Below, one piece after another: positions 35,388 through 44,398 of a DNA stretch of 57,936 nt. The stretch is from Ornatilinea sp. (GTDB lineage: Bacteria > Chloroflexota > Anaerolineae > Anaerolineales > Anaerolineaceae), in the NCBI GenBank assembly GCA_018433975.1, contig JAHDQE010000072.1, forward strand, positions 1 to 57,936, read 5' to 3'. The number at the start of each line of letters is the position of its first letter. The stretch's first letter is position 1. The notes beneath the pieces are model-generated. The model was not told the DNA's origin, did no database searches, and saw nothing but the letters and a program-made list of their open reading frames with translations. Made by a program: the position numbers and the translations under genes.

Positions 35388-35438
35388 CCGAGTCAGACCG
35401 GCGTATGCTGTTTAATTGACTTCCAAGGAGAATGGATT

Positions 35439-37133
35439 TTGCCTTTTAACGCTATTGATTTAAAGAAGATTAACACCTATCCACTGCGTGAGCGGAGCAA
35501 TCTGGTCAAGCTCAAGGATCTGGTCTATCCCGGCAGTTCGTTCAAGCCTTTTGAAAGCAAAGAGCTGAAACGAGTGGCGGAGGATATTGTCCGCGCCCGC
35601 CGGGCTGGCCGCCCGGTGATCTGGATGATGGGCGCGCATGTGATCAAATGCGGACTCGGCCCGCTGTTGATTGATTTGATGCAAAAAGGTCTGGTGACTC
35701 ACTTTGCCGGGAACGGTGCCGTGGCCATCCACGACCTGGAACTTGCCATGATCGGCGAGACCAGTGAGGATGTCGCCACCAGTATTGAGGATGGCACCTT
35801 CGGCATGGCCGAAGAGACAGGGGCCATGACCCACCTCGCTTTGAGGAATGGCGTGCGCGATGGTCTGGGATACGGCGAATCACTGGGGCGCCTGATCGAT
35901 GAGATGCAATTTCCCTACCGCGAGAACAGCGTGCTGTACCAGGCTTACCGCCTGAGGGTGCCCATGACCATTCACGCCACCATCGGCGCGGATATTATCC
36001 ACCAGCACCCCGACAGCGATTTTGGCATTCTGGGTGCCGCGACGGGTCAGGATTTTAAGATCTTCTGCGCTTCGGTGGCCGGTCTGGAGAACGGGGTTTT
36101 CCTGAATTTTGGCTCGGCCGTTACCGGCGCGGAAGTCTTCCTCAAAGCGATCTCGATCACCCGTAACCTTGGGTACCCGGTTAGTGGTTTTACAACCGCT
36201 AATTTTGATCTTTATCCCCTGGGAAAGCAATATCATACTCCTGTGGGGAAGGATGTACCGGAGTATTACTACCGGCCGCGGAAAAATGTAGTGAATCGTC
36301 CCACCTCACAGGGCGGGCGCGGCTACCATATCCAGGGCGATCACATCCAGACGGTTCCTACCCTGCACGAATGGGTGTGTTCCCTCACGGCGGATGAAAC
36401 CATCTCGCGAACCGTGCAGGTCCCGGAAGGGTTGGTGGAAGGTGAAGCGGATCCGATTGAGCGTGTCTGGCGCAGTTCTCCGGCCGCTGCCGGCGCAGTG
36501 GAGGAGTTGCTGCAGCGGCGCCCGTACCTCTCGGATGCAGCAGGTGCTTTGTGCAAGGCGTATGAACTGATTGCGCGTAGTATGGAGCGCGGCGGCACCC
36601 TTTTCCTGGCGGGGAACGGTGGCAGTATGTCGGACGCCCTGCATATTTCCGGCGAACTGTTGAAATCCTTTGCCGGTAAGCGCCCGTTACCTCCATCCGA
36701 GAAAGTTCGTCTGGCGGCTCAACCGGAAGGGGAACAACTGGCAAACTCTCTGGAAGGTGGGCTTCGCGCGGTAGTTTTGGGCGCCAACCTTTCGCTGAGC
36801 AGCGCGGTGGGCAATGACTTCGCCGAACGAGGCATGAACCTTGCTCAGGAGATGCATGCTCTGGCGCGTCCCGGCGATGTATTCCTGGGGATCAGCACCA
36901 GCGGAAAGGCACGCAATGTCCGGCTGGCTGCGTCCACGGCGCATGCCCGCGGGTTGGATGTGGTAATTTTTACCGGCTCTGCCCCCAGCCCGTTGTCGGA
37001 AATGGCGGATGTGTCCGTGCATGCGCCCGAGAAGCGCACCGATCTGGTTCAGGAAGAGCATATTGCCCTGTACCATTGTTTGTGCGACATGCTGGAACGG
37101 CGTTTCTTTGGGAACGGCAGCCCTGCTTCTTGA
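35439..37133 (+). CDS. Two-domain protein: uncharacterised N-terminal domain plus GmhA-like SIS domain
   Basis: 564 aa starting at TTG 35439 (SD aaggag). The nearby ATG at 35433 opens only a 5-codon frame, so TTG is the credible start. Residues ~1-320 contain GAHVIKCGLGPLLIDLM, HFAGNGAVAIHDLELA and GETSEDVA. This looks like a deoxyhypusine-synthase-like NAD-binding fold, a tentative call from memory of related proteins. Residues ~365-560 are a SIS domain of the phosphoheptose isomerase type: FLAGNGGSMSDALHI, NDFAERG, LGISTSGKARNV, and EEHIALYHCLCDML. It lies 51 bases behind the sugar permeases and may act on the imported sugar or in heptose supply. No kinase or aldolase accompanies it. Confidence 0.7.
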   Translation: MPFNAIDLKKINTYPLRERSNLVKLKDLVYPGSSFKPFESKELKRVAEDIVRARRAGRPVIWMMGAHVIKCGLGPLLIDLMQKGLVTHFAGNGAVAIHDLELAMIGETSEDVATSIEDGTFGMAEETGAMTHLALRNGVRDGLGYGESLGRLIDEMQFPYRENSVLYQAYRLRVPMTIHATIGADIIHQHPDSDFGILGAATGQDFKIFCASVAGLENGVFLNFGSAVTGAEVFLKAISITRNLGYPVSGFTTANFDLYPLGKQYHTPVGKDVPEYYYRPRKNVVNRPTSQGGRGYHIQGDHIQTVPTLHEWVCSLTADETISRTVQVPEGLVEGEADPIERVWRSSPAAAGAVEELLQRRPYLSDAAGALCKAYELIARSMERGGTLFLAGNGGSMSDALHISGELLKSFAGKRPLPPSEKVRLAAQPEGEQLANSLEGGLRAVVLGANLSLSSAVGNDFAERGMNLAQEMHALARPGDVFLGISTSGKARNVRLAASTAHARGLDVVIFTGSAPSPLSEMADVSVHAPEKRTDLVQEEHIALYHCLCDMLERRFFGNGSPAS

Positions 37134-37181
37134 TTTCTTGAAGAATCTTTACCCCGCTTTAGCAAACACTGTTAGATTAAG

Positions 37182-37214
37182 ACCTCCGGTTTTTTCAAAG
37201 ACCGGAGGTTTGTT
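37182..37214 (+). terminator. Terminator of the sugar-importer operon
   Basis: ACCTCCGGT (37182-37190) pairs perfectly with ACCGGAGGT (37201-37209) around a T-rich loop, followed by ttgtt. It lies 50 bases after the stop of the two-domain protein. Confidence 0.8.
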
Positions 37215-37349
37215 GATTCGTTTCCTTTAGGAGCGGCTGCCCCGGCGGTTACCACTGCTAAATCCGGACCGGTGAAATCTCCGGATGGTCTTATTGACAT
37301 TATGAATTCTCCCGGGTTATGATTATAAAAAATAAATGGTAAATTAAAA

Positions 37350-37772
37350 ATGACATTGGAAAACAGTCCACGGATTCAAAATCCCGATCAAAGTCGCCCG
37401 GCATCCTTAAGAGACTGGTTAATTCAACATAAACGGGTTTTCTTTGTTGGGTTGCTGGTCCTTCTGGCAGTGTGGCTGGTATTTGTTGCCGTGATCGTCG
37501 TAAAAAATTCCGTGGCAAGGCAATCTCCCGGGGGGCTGGAAGGGTATGTACTATCCCAAACGGGTGCACCCTTGGCGGCTCAATTAAGCATTGCCGATGT
37601 AACGACACAGACCTATGAAGATGGCTATTTCTTTTTTAACAGACTGCCAGCGGGTACCGCAGAACTTGTAATCCAATCCGGGGGAAAAGAAATGCGCCAA
37701 CCGGTTACGATTTTAAGCGATCAAGCTGTTAACCTGGGAAGGATCATCCTGGATGGGAATATACAACCATGA
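37350..37772 (+). CDS. Single-TM protein with carboxypeptidase-regulatory-like domain
   Basis: 140 aa. A basic N-terminus is followed by one membrane helix (VFFVGLLVLLAVWLVFVAVIVV, about residues 30-51). Then comes an extracellular beta-sandwich resembling the carboxypeptidase regulatory domain: GGLEGYVLSQTGAPLAAQLS, EDGYFFFNRLPAGTAELVI. There are no catalytic residues. It overlaps the pilin-like gene by 4 bases (ATGA), so the two are probably made together, perhaps as surface filament or adhesion parts. Function inferred weakly. Confidence 0.6.
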   Translation: MTLENSPRIQNPDQSRPASLRDWLIQHKRVFFVGLLVLLAVWLVFVAVIVVKNSVARQSPGGLEGYVLSQTGAPLAAQLSIADVTTQTYEDGYFFFNRLPAGTAELVIQSGGKEMRQPVTILSDQAVNLGRIILDGNIQP

Positions 37773-38311
37773 AGTTCGCTATGCCTTCTAATCACCGGAC
37801 CGGCGTTCAACCGGCCCAAGGCCTGGTCGAATTTGCGCTGCTGATTGCACTGATCGCGATTGTTGCGTTGGTTTCACTGGCTTTATTGGGCCCATCGATT
37901 TCGGGAACCTTTCAGTCCGTTCTGGGCAGTCTATCCGGTGCAGAAAAACCGGTAACTTATTTGACTATCAAAGACGATTTCTTGAATCGGATCAATGCTT
38001 TTTATCAAGAAAATGGAAGCTGGCCACGCAGCTGGGGAAGTTACGCTTTTACCGATATCGGTCTGGATCCTGATGAGTGGAGCGTTCCTGTTGAAGGGAT
38101 TCATTGGGGACCTCACGGCAAGGACGTTGCTTTGGGAACGAATCCCGAAGATGAGTACGTTATCTACATTGACAATTTAAAGGGGCAAACCTTAAGGCTT
38201 TATGATGGGTGGAGAATCTGGTGTGTGGCCAGCGATGGCAAGTGCTATTATCATGTGGTCTCGCCCGAAAACGAGGTGGATATCACAACCTTACAGTTGA
38301 AACCGCGTTGA
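37769..38311 (+). CDS. Flp/TadE-like pilin-type protein with C-terminal globular domain
   Basis: 180 aa. After a short basic leader, the N-terminus reads QGLVEFALLIALIAIVALVSL, a type IV/Flp pilin-like helix with Glu near position +5 after the expected peptidase site. The remaining ~120 residues are polar with several Trp and Gly (GSWPRSWGSYAF, DGWRIWCV, CYYHVV) and two Cys near the end. It is much longer than Flp major pilins (~60 aa), so a minor pilin or pseudopilin is likelier. No assembly ATPase or peptidase genes are nearby. Confidence 0.6.
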   Translation: MKFAMPSNHRTGVQPAQGLVEFALLIALIAIVALVSLALLGPSISGTFQSVLGSLSGAEKPVTYLTIKDDFLNRINAFYQENGSWPRSWGSYAFTDIGLDPDEWSVPVEGIHWGPHGKDVALGTNPEDEYVIYIDNLKGQTLRLYDGWRIWCVASDGKCYYHVVSPENEVDITTLQLKPR

Positions 38312-38877
38312 ATTTCAGGTTTCTCTTTCATCATCAACATCAATCTACTTCTTGGATATCATTGGTACGGTTTCTCACTTTCAATCCAACTTGCATCGCA
38401 ATATGATGATCTTTCCAGGCACATGGTGGCAGTTCTCAGCTCCATCAGGTCGTAGATAATAACAAAGTATGCAAAAGGTGTGACGAAACGATTATCCAGA
38501 AGCAGGGTAATGTGAGGAATATTTTAGAAAGGGAATTCCTCTTTTGTAAATTATGGGCTTGTTAGTAGGCAAATAGTTCTTCGATCGTGCAACGCAAATG
38601 GTGGCAACAGTCAGCACATAAGTTTTCTTGTTTCTAGAAAACGTATTTTACGAAAAAGGTTATTTCCTAGCTATCTCATGAAAGCCGATGAATTTGTGGA
38701 TAATCTTTTTTATTTATTAAAGATATGGTATAAGTAACATTGCCACCCAATGTGTTACGAATTCGTAATATGATGTGCTGCACATTTCTTTGTCTGGGGG
38801 ACATTTTAAATAAAAGCTACTGAGAAGTAAAAAAACAGAATTTGTTCAGATAGAATAATTTACTTTCATCACACGTT
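38312..38877. other. Intergenic stretch before the Dlt-like operon
   Basis: 566 bases, AT-rich toward the right, with no open frame of note and no recognisable RNA. It marks the change to the AT-rich Dlt-like genes. A regulatory region for that operon must lie here, but no promoter stands out clearly. Confidence 0.5.
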
Positions 38878-40413
38878 ATGAAAATGAAAATCAACGTATT
38901 GGAATATCTGGAGACTTCGGCGGAAAAGCACCTCAATAAGATAGCATTTGCTGGCGAAGATGGACAGATCACTTATAGCGATCTTCACAAACAGGCCAAA
39001 GCAATCGGAAGCTATCTGATTGCAATGTTGAAAGGTAAGGTCAGGCAGCCCATTGCTGTGATTATCGACCGCGATGTTTCAAGCCTGGTTGCATTCTTGG
39101 GCATTGTTTTCAGCGGGAATTTTTATGTTCCAATTGATGGGAAATTACCCCGTCACCGGGTGGAATTGATTCTGAATACCCTCCAACCACAAGCAGTTAT
39201 CCTGCCAAAGAGAGAAATTGAACATGTCAACACCCTGAATTTTGAAGGAAGATGGGTGATTTTTGAGGAGGCTGTTTCCTGTACTGTTGATCATGAACAG
39301 TTAGATCAAATCCGTAGCACAATCATTGATACAGACCCGTTATATGCGATCTTTACTTCCGGCTCAACGGGTACTCCAAAGGGGGCATTGATCTCCCACA
39401 GGTCTGTTATTGATTTAATAGAACGGTTCTCTGAAGTATTTTTATTTTCTGAAGAATGCGTTTTTGGAAATCAGGCACCATTTGATTTTGATGTTTCGGT
39501 CAAAGACATTTACTCGACACTCAAGCATGGAGCGACCATGCATGTCATTCCAAAAGTACTGTTTTCTTTTCCAGCCAAACTCATTCAATATCTTAACGAA
39601 AAAGAAATCAATACTACCATTTGGGCTACTTCGGCCCTACGCATCATTGCGAATCTGAAGGCACTGGAAAAAGAGCTGCCTGAACATCTGAGAAAAGTGA
39701 TGTTCTCCGGTGAAGTTATGCCCAATAAAGTTCTTAATTATTGGCGTAAACACCTGCCACAGGTGCAGTATATCAATCTCTATGGCCCCACCGAGATCAC
39801 CTGCAACTGTACCTATTTCATTGTTAACCGACAATTCTTAGATAACGATATACTGCCAATTGGGATTCCGTTCAGGAACACGGACATTTTGGTTCTCAAT
39901 GAGAAGAACCGGCTGGTTGAGAATGGTGAGCTTGGCGAAATATGTGTCAGGGGAACTTCTTTAGCACTTGGGTATTATGATAATCCAGGTGAAACTGCTA
40001 GAGCATTTTGTCAAAATCCGTTAAATCCTCATTACCCTGAACTGATTTATCGCACAGGTGATCTGGGTAAATATAACGAACGTAATGAACTGTTATTTAT
40101 TTCACGCAAAGATCATCAGATCAAGCATATGGGACATCGGATTGAGTTGGGTGAAATTGAAGTTGCTGCAAACGCCTTAGAATTTATTGATGCTGTCTGC
40201 TGCCTCTATGACATAGACCGTGAAAAAATTGTACTGTTTTACCAGGCACCCCAAAAATGCGACCGTGATATCTTGTTAGGGTTGCAAAACTATCTTCCCA
40301 GGTACATGTTACCAAACAAGCTGGTTTATTTTGAACAACTGCCCATGAATAAAAATGCGAAGATAGACCGAATGAAATTACGTGAAGGACTAAAAAAAGC
40401 TGATGGTTTTTAA
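38878..40413 (+). CDS. DltA-like amino-acid adenylation enzyme
   Basis: 511 aa, a stand-alone AMP-forming adenylation domain. Core motifs are TSGSTGTPKGA (~160-170), LYGPTEIT (~301-308), YRTGDLGKYN (~391-400), RKDHQIKHMGHRIELGEIE (~410-428) and the C-terminal lysine Lys495 in NKNAKID. Asp205 in FDFDVSVKDIY matches the residue that binds the substrate amino group in DltA and NRPS A-domains, so an amino acid substrate is expected. By my alignment from memory, the DltA cysteine next to the D-Ala methyl corresponds here to Asn259, so the substrate may not be D-alanine. The next gene overlaps its end by 11 bases. No clear SD precedes ATG 38878. Confidence 0.85.
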   Translation: MKMKINVLEYLETSAEKHLNKIAFAGEDGQITYSDLHKQAKAIGSYLIAMLKGKVRQPIAVIIDRDVSSLVAFLGIVFSGNFYVPIDGKLPRHRVELILNTLQPQAVILPKREIEHVNTLNFEGRWVIFEEAVSCTVDHEQLDQIRSTIIDTDPLYAIFTSGSTGTPKGALISHRSVIDLIERFSEVFLFSEECVFGNQAPFDFDVSVKDIYSTLKHGATMHVIPKVLFSFPAKLIQYLNEKEINTTIWATSALRIIANLKALEKELPEHLRKVMFSGEVMPNKVLNYWRKHLPQVQYINLYGPTEITCNCTYFIVNRQFLDNDILPIGIPFRNTDILVLNEKNRLVENGELGEICVRGTSLALGYYDNPGETARAFCQNPLNPHYPELIYRTGDLGKYNERNELLFISRKDHQIKHMGHRIELGEIEVAANALEFIDAVCCLYDIDREKIVLFYQAPQKCDRDILLGLQNYLPRYMLPNKLVYFEQLPMNKNAKIDRMKLREGLKKADGF

Positions 40414-41260
40414 AAACGCAATTGTACTAGGTAATGGACAACTTGCATCTGTATGCGCGGCAACAATGCAAAAAACTGGAATTCCGGTAAAAGTTTTTGA
40501 TACAAGCGCAGAAAAGTCCCCTTATCTAGAAAGGCTTTCACAAAAACAAGGAACCCCTTATTTTCATGTTCAAAAGAAAGAGCTTTTTGATTTTCTGAAA
40601 AACGCTAACTTAAAAACCCTACTGATCAGTGCCGTAAATCCCATTATTATCCCCGCATCTGTTCTGAGTAATCAACAAATTACCGCGATCAATCTCCATC
40701 ATGCTTTACTGCCAAGACATCCTGGTCGAAACGCAGAAGCATGGGCAATTTATGAACAGGATAGTGAAACCGGGGTTACATGGCATTTTATGACTCCAGA
40801 AGTAGATGCGGGACAAGTCCTTATTCAAAGAAGATTTGCTTTGGATCATAAGATTACGGCAATAAAATTACTGAAGTATTTACATGACTTGGCTGTTGAT
40901 TCCTTTTTCGAGATCATTTCTGATCTTTTACGGGATCGGGAAATTTCTTACCCTCAACCGCAGGAATCAAAGGGGAAAATGCACTATTCATGGGAAATTC
41001 CCAATCAGGGTTATGTAGATTTGAACTGGACTGCCCAGAAAATATCAGCTTTTTTACGATCAATGGATTACGGTATTTTAGAAACACTTGGTAAACCCAA
41101 ACTTCAGATAAACGAAAAATGTTACATCTGGAAAAAATATGAGATTGAGGAAATCCCACGGGGAAATGTAATTGAAGAAGTTAGAATGTTTGATTCGTCC
41201 GTCACAATTATAAAAAACAATCATCGAATCAATTTATTGAATATATCCCAAATTGAATAA
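40403..41260 (+). CDS. Stand-alone formyltransferase (Fmt fold) in a Dlt-like operon
   Basis: 285 aa. The N-terminal Rossmann-like half has VLGNGQLASVCA and the formyltransferase catalytic residues Asn97, His99 (INLHHALLPRHPG) and Asp135 (EVDAGQVL), which match the Asn-His-Asp set of methionyl-tRNA formyltransferase and sugar N-formyltransferases. The C-terminal ~85 residues are shorter than the Fmt tRNA-binding domain. The gene overlaps the adenylation gene by 11 bases and is followed 20 bases later by the carrier protein. This order (adenylation, formylation, carrier) resembles the F-A-T starter modules of formylated peptide synthetases. The likely donor is 10-formyl-THF, and the acceptor is inferred to be the aminoacyl group on the carrier. 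Confidence 0.85.
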   Translation: MVFKNAIVLGNGQLASVCAATMQKTGIPVKVFDTSAEKSPYLERLSQKQGTPYFHVQKKELFDFLKNANLKTLLISAVNPIIIPASVLSNQQITAINLHHALLPRHPGRNAEAWAIYEQDSETGVTWHFMTPEVDAGQVLIQRRFALDHKITAIKLLKYLHDLAVDSFFEIISDLLRDREISYPQPQESKGKMHYSWEIPNQGYVDLNWTAQKISAFLRSMDYGILETLGKPKLQINEKCYIWKKYEIEEIPRGNVIEEVRMFDSSVTIIKNNHRINLLNISQIE

Positions 41261-41280
41261 AGTTGTACTGGAGATTTAAC

Positions 41281-41511
41281 ATGGAAAAACTGTTGCGAAT
41301 CTTGTCTGAAGTTAAACCGGGCTGTGATTTTGAGAACAATAAGAGTTTAATTGATGATGGAATTCTAGATTCATTTGATATTATCACTTTGGTCGGAGAA
41401 TTATCTGAACAATATGATATTGAAATCGGTGTAGAGAATCTTCTTCCGGAAAATTTTAACTCAGTTGAAGCAATCCTAAACCTGATCCAACGGTTGCAAG
41501 ACGAAGATTAA
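41281..41511 (+). CDS. DltC-like acyl/aminoacyl carrier protein
   Basis: 76 aa from ATG 41281 with SD ctggag (7-base spacing); TTG 41263 would add six residues without an SD. The phosphopantetheine site is Ser31 in DDGILDSFDII, close to the DltC form. The protein is acidic with the four-helix carrier pattern. It would carry the amino acid activated by the DltA-like enzyme, probably as the formylated form, to the MBOAT protein encoded 37 bases downstream. Confidence 0.88.
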   Translation: MEKLLRILSEVKPGCDFENNKSLIDDGILDSFDIITLVGELSEQYDIEIGVENLLPENFNSVEAILNLIQRLQDED

Positions 41512-41547
41512 TACCTGCATTTAAATATTGATTTACAAAAAAGAGCA

Positions 41548-43146
41548 ATGAGTTTTACGTCATTCCAGTTTTTTATCTTTCTACTGATAGTTTTTGTGGT
41601 TTATTTTCTTATTCCAAAGAAATTTCAGTGGATTGTTACATTAATTGCAAGCTATATCTTTTATATTTACGCCAGCTTGTCGGCGGTTTTATTCCTCCTT
41701 TTTACGACGGCATCCACATTTTATACCGGTTTTTTGATGGGGAAAGCAAACGAGCAATATGCCAAAATTTTGTCGGATGGTGGTAATACTCTAACTAGAG
41801 AGCAGAAAAAGCAATATAAAACAGACAACAAAAAGAAGAAGCGTCTAATCCTCACGGTAGCATTGGTTGCCAACTTCGGAATACTTGCCTTTCTTAAATA
41901 TTTCAATTTCTTCGCTTCAAACACTAACGTGTTATTAGATTTCCTTTCAACTGATGCCGCACTTCCCATATTAAATTTGCTTCTCCCTCTGGGAATATCA
42001 TTCTACACCTTTCAATCGGCCGGATATGTGATCGATGTTTACCGCGGTAAGATTGCCCCGGATAAAAATATTGCCAAATTCGCTTTGTTTGTATCCTATT
42101 TCCCCCAAATCGTTCAGGGACCCATTGGACGTTATGATGAGCTGGCGAATCAGCTTTACGCTCAACACAGTTTTGACTACACTCGAGTTAAATTTGGATT
42201 GCAGTTGATGCTGTGGGGTCTGTTTAAGAAACTGGTAATCGCTGACAGAGCTGCGATCATCGTTAATACGGTCTTCGATCATTATCTAAAATATAATGGA
42301 CTTACCCTCTTTTTTAGTGTACTTTTATATTGCATTCAAATCTATTGTGATTTTTCCGGTGGAATTGATATTGCCCGGGGAATCGCACAGGTGATGGGGA
42401 TAGAACTCAGAGAGAATTTCAAACGCCCCTTATTTGCCACCTCCATTGCCGATTTCTGGCGTCGGTGGCATATTTCTCTCAGTGAATGGACAAGGGATTA
42501 TATTTTTTACCCGCTGTCGCTTTCCCGTTCGTTTGCGCGGTTAGGCAAATCATCTCGAAAAATTTTGGGAACATATTTCGGAAAGTTGTTGCCTACTTTC
42601 CTGGCGATGTTGATAACTTTTCTTGTCGTTGGAATATGGCATGGAGCAAATTGGAAATATGTTGCTTATGGCCTGTATAATGGTATTTTAATCTTCGCGG
42701 GTATTTTGTTTGAACCATTCCTCACACGCATTTTTACCGAGAAAAACGCAAAGGTCAATAGTTTTAGTTGGCGTTTCATGAATATCATAGGGACTCTATT
42801 CTTGGTTTGTATTGGTCGATATTTTTCCCGTGCTGATAACCTGAGGATTGCTTTAAGTATGTTGAAAAGGACTTTTTTAAACTTCAATCCTTGGGTATTG
42901 TCTGAAGGACTATTTTCCAAAATGGGGCTGAACGAGAAAAACCTGCAATTATTATGGATTTCTATTCTAGTGCTGCTGATAGTAGACATATTGCAGGAGC
43001 AAGGATACCATTTGCGTGAGAAAATTGCTGAGCAGAATATTGTTTTCCGATGGGTGTTTTACTATGTCGCAATTTTTGCGACGCTGATCTTTGGAGTTTA
43101 TGGTATAGATTACGTTGCCAGTGATTTTATTTATATGGGCTTTTAG
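41548..43146 (+). CDS. DltB-like MBOAT membrane O-acyltransferase
   Basis: 532 aa and about a dozen hydrophobic segments. The MBOAT catalytic His is His365 in VGIWHGANWKYVAYG, and the partner motif WRRWHISLSEWTRDYIFYP lies near residue 304-322. GPIGRYDEL and YCDFSGGIDIARG are also typical. DltB-type proteins take the acyl group from a carrier protein on the inside and pass it through the membrane to a surface polymer. A hydrophilic Lys-rich loop (DNKKKKR, near 93) is unusual for DltB and closer to AlgI-like members. SD is weak. Confidence 0.88.
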   Translation: MSFTSFQFFIFLLIVFVVYFLIPKKFQWIVTLIASYIFYIYASLSAVLFLLFTTASTFYTGFLMGKANEQYAKILSDGGNTLTREQKKQYKTDNKKKKRLILTVALVANFGILAFLKYFNFFASNTNVLLDFLSTDAALPILNLLLPLGISFYTFQSAGYVIDVYRGKIAPDKNIAKFALFVSYFPQIVQGPIGRYDELANQLYAQHSFDYTRVKFGLQLMLWGLFKKLVIADRAAIIVNTVFDHYLKYNGLTLFFSVLLYCIQIYCDFSGGIDIARGIAQVMGIELRENFKRPLFATSIADFWRRWHISLSEWTRDYIFYPLSLSRSFARLGKSSRKILGTYFGKLLPTFLAMLITFLVVGIWHGANWKYVAYGLYNGILIFAGILFEPFLTRIFTEKNAKVNSFSWRFMNIIGTLFLVCIGRYFSRADNLRIALSMLKRTFLNFNPWVLSEGLFSKMGLNEKNLQLLWISILVLLIVDILQEQGYHLREKIAEQNIVFRWVFYYVAIFATLIFGVYGIDYVASDFIYMGF

Positions 43147-43149
43147 ATC

Positions 43150-44232
43150 ATGAAAATGAGAAAATCACTTCTACAATTAATTAAAGTGGTCGTTTTTCTG
43201 GGATTCTTTTATCTTTTCTACACTTCCTGTTCAAATATTCTGGTTCCCAAAAATGAAGATTATAGGACATCCTTTGCGCGGACAAATGCTTTTTATGCAC
43301 TACCTAAAGATTCAATAGACGTTCTATTTCTGGGAGCCAGTACATATTTTAGAGGCATAACTCCATTAGAAATGTGGGAAAATTACGGTTTTACAAGTTA
43401 CATTCGCTCCGTTGGTGGACAAGCCCCAGCAGTTTCGTATTATTATCTGGTTGAGTCATTAAAATATCAAAAACCCAAGGTTGTTGTGATTGATGCTTCA
43501 ACGCCTTTATATGAGACTTATGCTGTAGATGAAAAAGAAGGTAAGTTAAGAAATGCTATAGATTCAATGAGATTATCGATCTATAAATTTAAACTTGTTA
43601 AAGAGATTGTATCAAGGAGCACACAGCAGACTTTTACCAGTTATCTCTTTCCCTTGCTGCGCTATCATTCTCGATGGGATGAACTTGTACGTGTTGATTT
43701 TGAATATAATCTCAGGGATGAGATGGATTCGTATAAAGGTATTCTTAAGATTGATTTCGAAGCAGAAACTATTGAATTGCCGGAAAATTATATGCAACCG
43801 GATGATAGAATTGTAGATTATTCAAAAAGCGCATTGGATTATTACCAAAAAATGTTCCAATTCTGTGAGGAAAATGATATTGCTGTTGTTCTCGTTACTA
43901 TGCCCAGAGTGGATTGGGGGTATTCACAGCATTTCGCGACAAAACAACTGGCTGATCGCTATAATATTCCCTATGTTGATTATTGCCTAGATGAAAATTT
44001 GAATGCTCTTGATCTCAATTTAAAAACGGATTTTCACAACAAAAACCATCTTACCATACTTGGTGCCCAAAAAGTTTCTCGAAATTTAGGTGCTTTTCTC
44101 CAGAAGACATACAACCTGAAAGACAAGAGAAATGATCCTGCTTACCAGCAATGGAACCTTGATTTGCGGGATTATAAAGAAGCTTTTGCTGCCGCTGAAA
44201 CTGCTGTTGAAGCTTCCGCTTCAATAGAATAA
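43150..44232 (+). CDS. DltD/SGNH-like membrane-anchored acyl-transfer protein
   Basis: 360 aa. One N-terminal membrane helix (LLQLIKVVVFLGFFYLFY) is followed by an extracytoplasmic SGNH-like fold: nucleophile Ser64 in FLGASTYFRGI, the segment VVVIDASTPLYE, and a C-terminal Asp-x-x-His (DFHNKNHLTILGA). This parallels DltD, which accepts D-Ala from DltB and transfers it to teichoic acid. It starts 3 bases after the MBOAT stop. The last 20 residues are Ala/Glu-rich. It probably performs or edits the final ester transfer. Confidence 0.75.
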   Translation: MKMRKSLLQLIKVVVFLGFFYLFYTSCSNILVPKNEDYRTSFARTNAFYALPKDSIDVLFLGASTYFRGITPLEMWENYGFTSYIRSVGGQAPAVSYYYLVESLKYQKPKVVVIDASTPLYETYAVDEKEGKLRNAIDSMRLSIYKFKLVKEIVSRSTQQTFTSYLFPLLRYHSRWDELVRVDFEYNLRDEMDSYKGILKIDFEAETIELPENYMQPDDRIVDYSKSALDYYQKMFQFCEENDIAVVLVTMPRVDWGYSQHFATKQLADRYNIPYVDYCLDENLNALDLNLKTDFHNKNHLTILGAQKVSRNLGAFLQKTYNLKDKRNDPAYQQWNLDLRDYKEAFAAAETAVEASASIE

Positions 44233-44398
44233 GGCTCTTTTTTAGAATTACCTAACTAAGCAAAAGAACTAACTCGCTTCTTCATTCTCTCTAAAATCAT
44301 CAGAATTAAAACAAAGAAATCCTTGAAATTCGCATGACGTAGGCCGGGGGAGCCTGCGCCATGCATAACTAGAGGAATGTGAAATTTAATCCGGTAAG

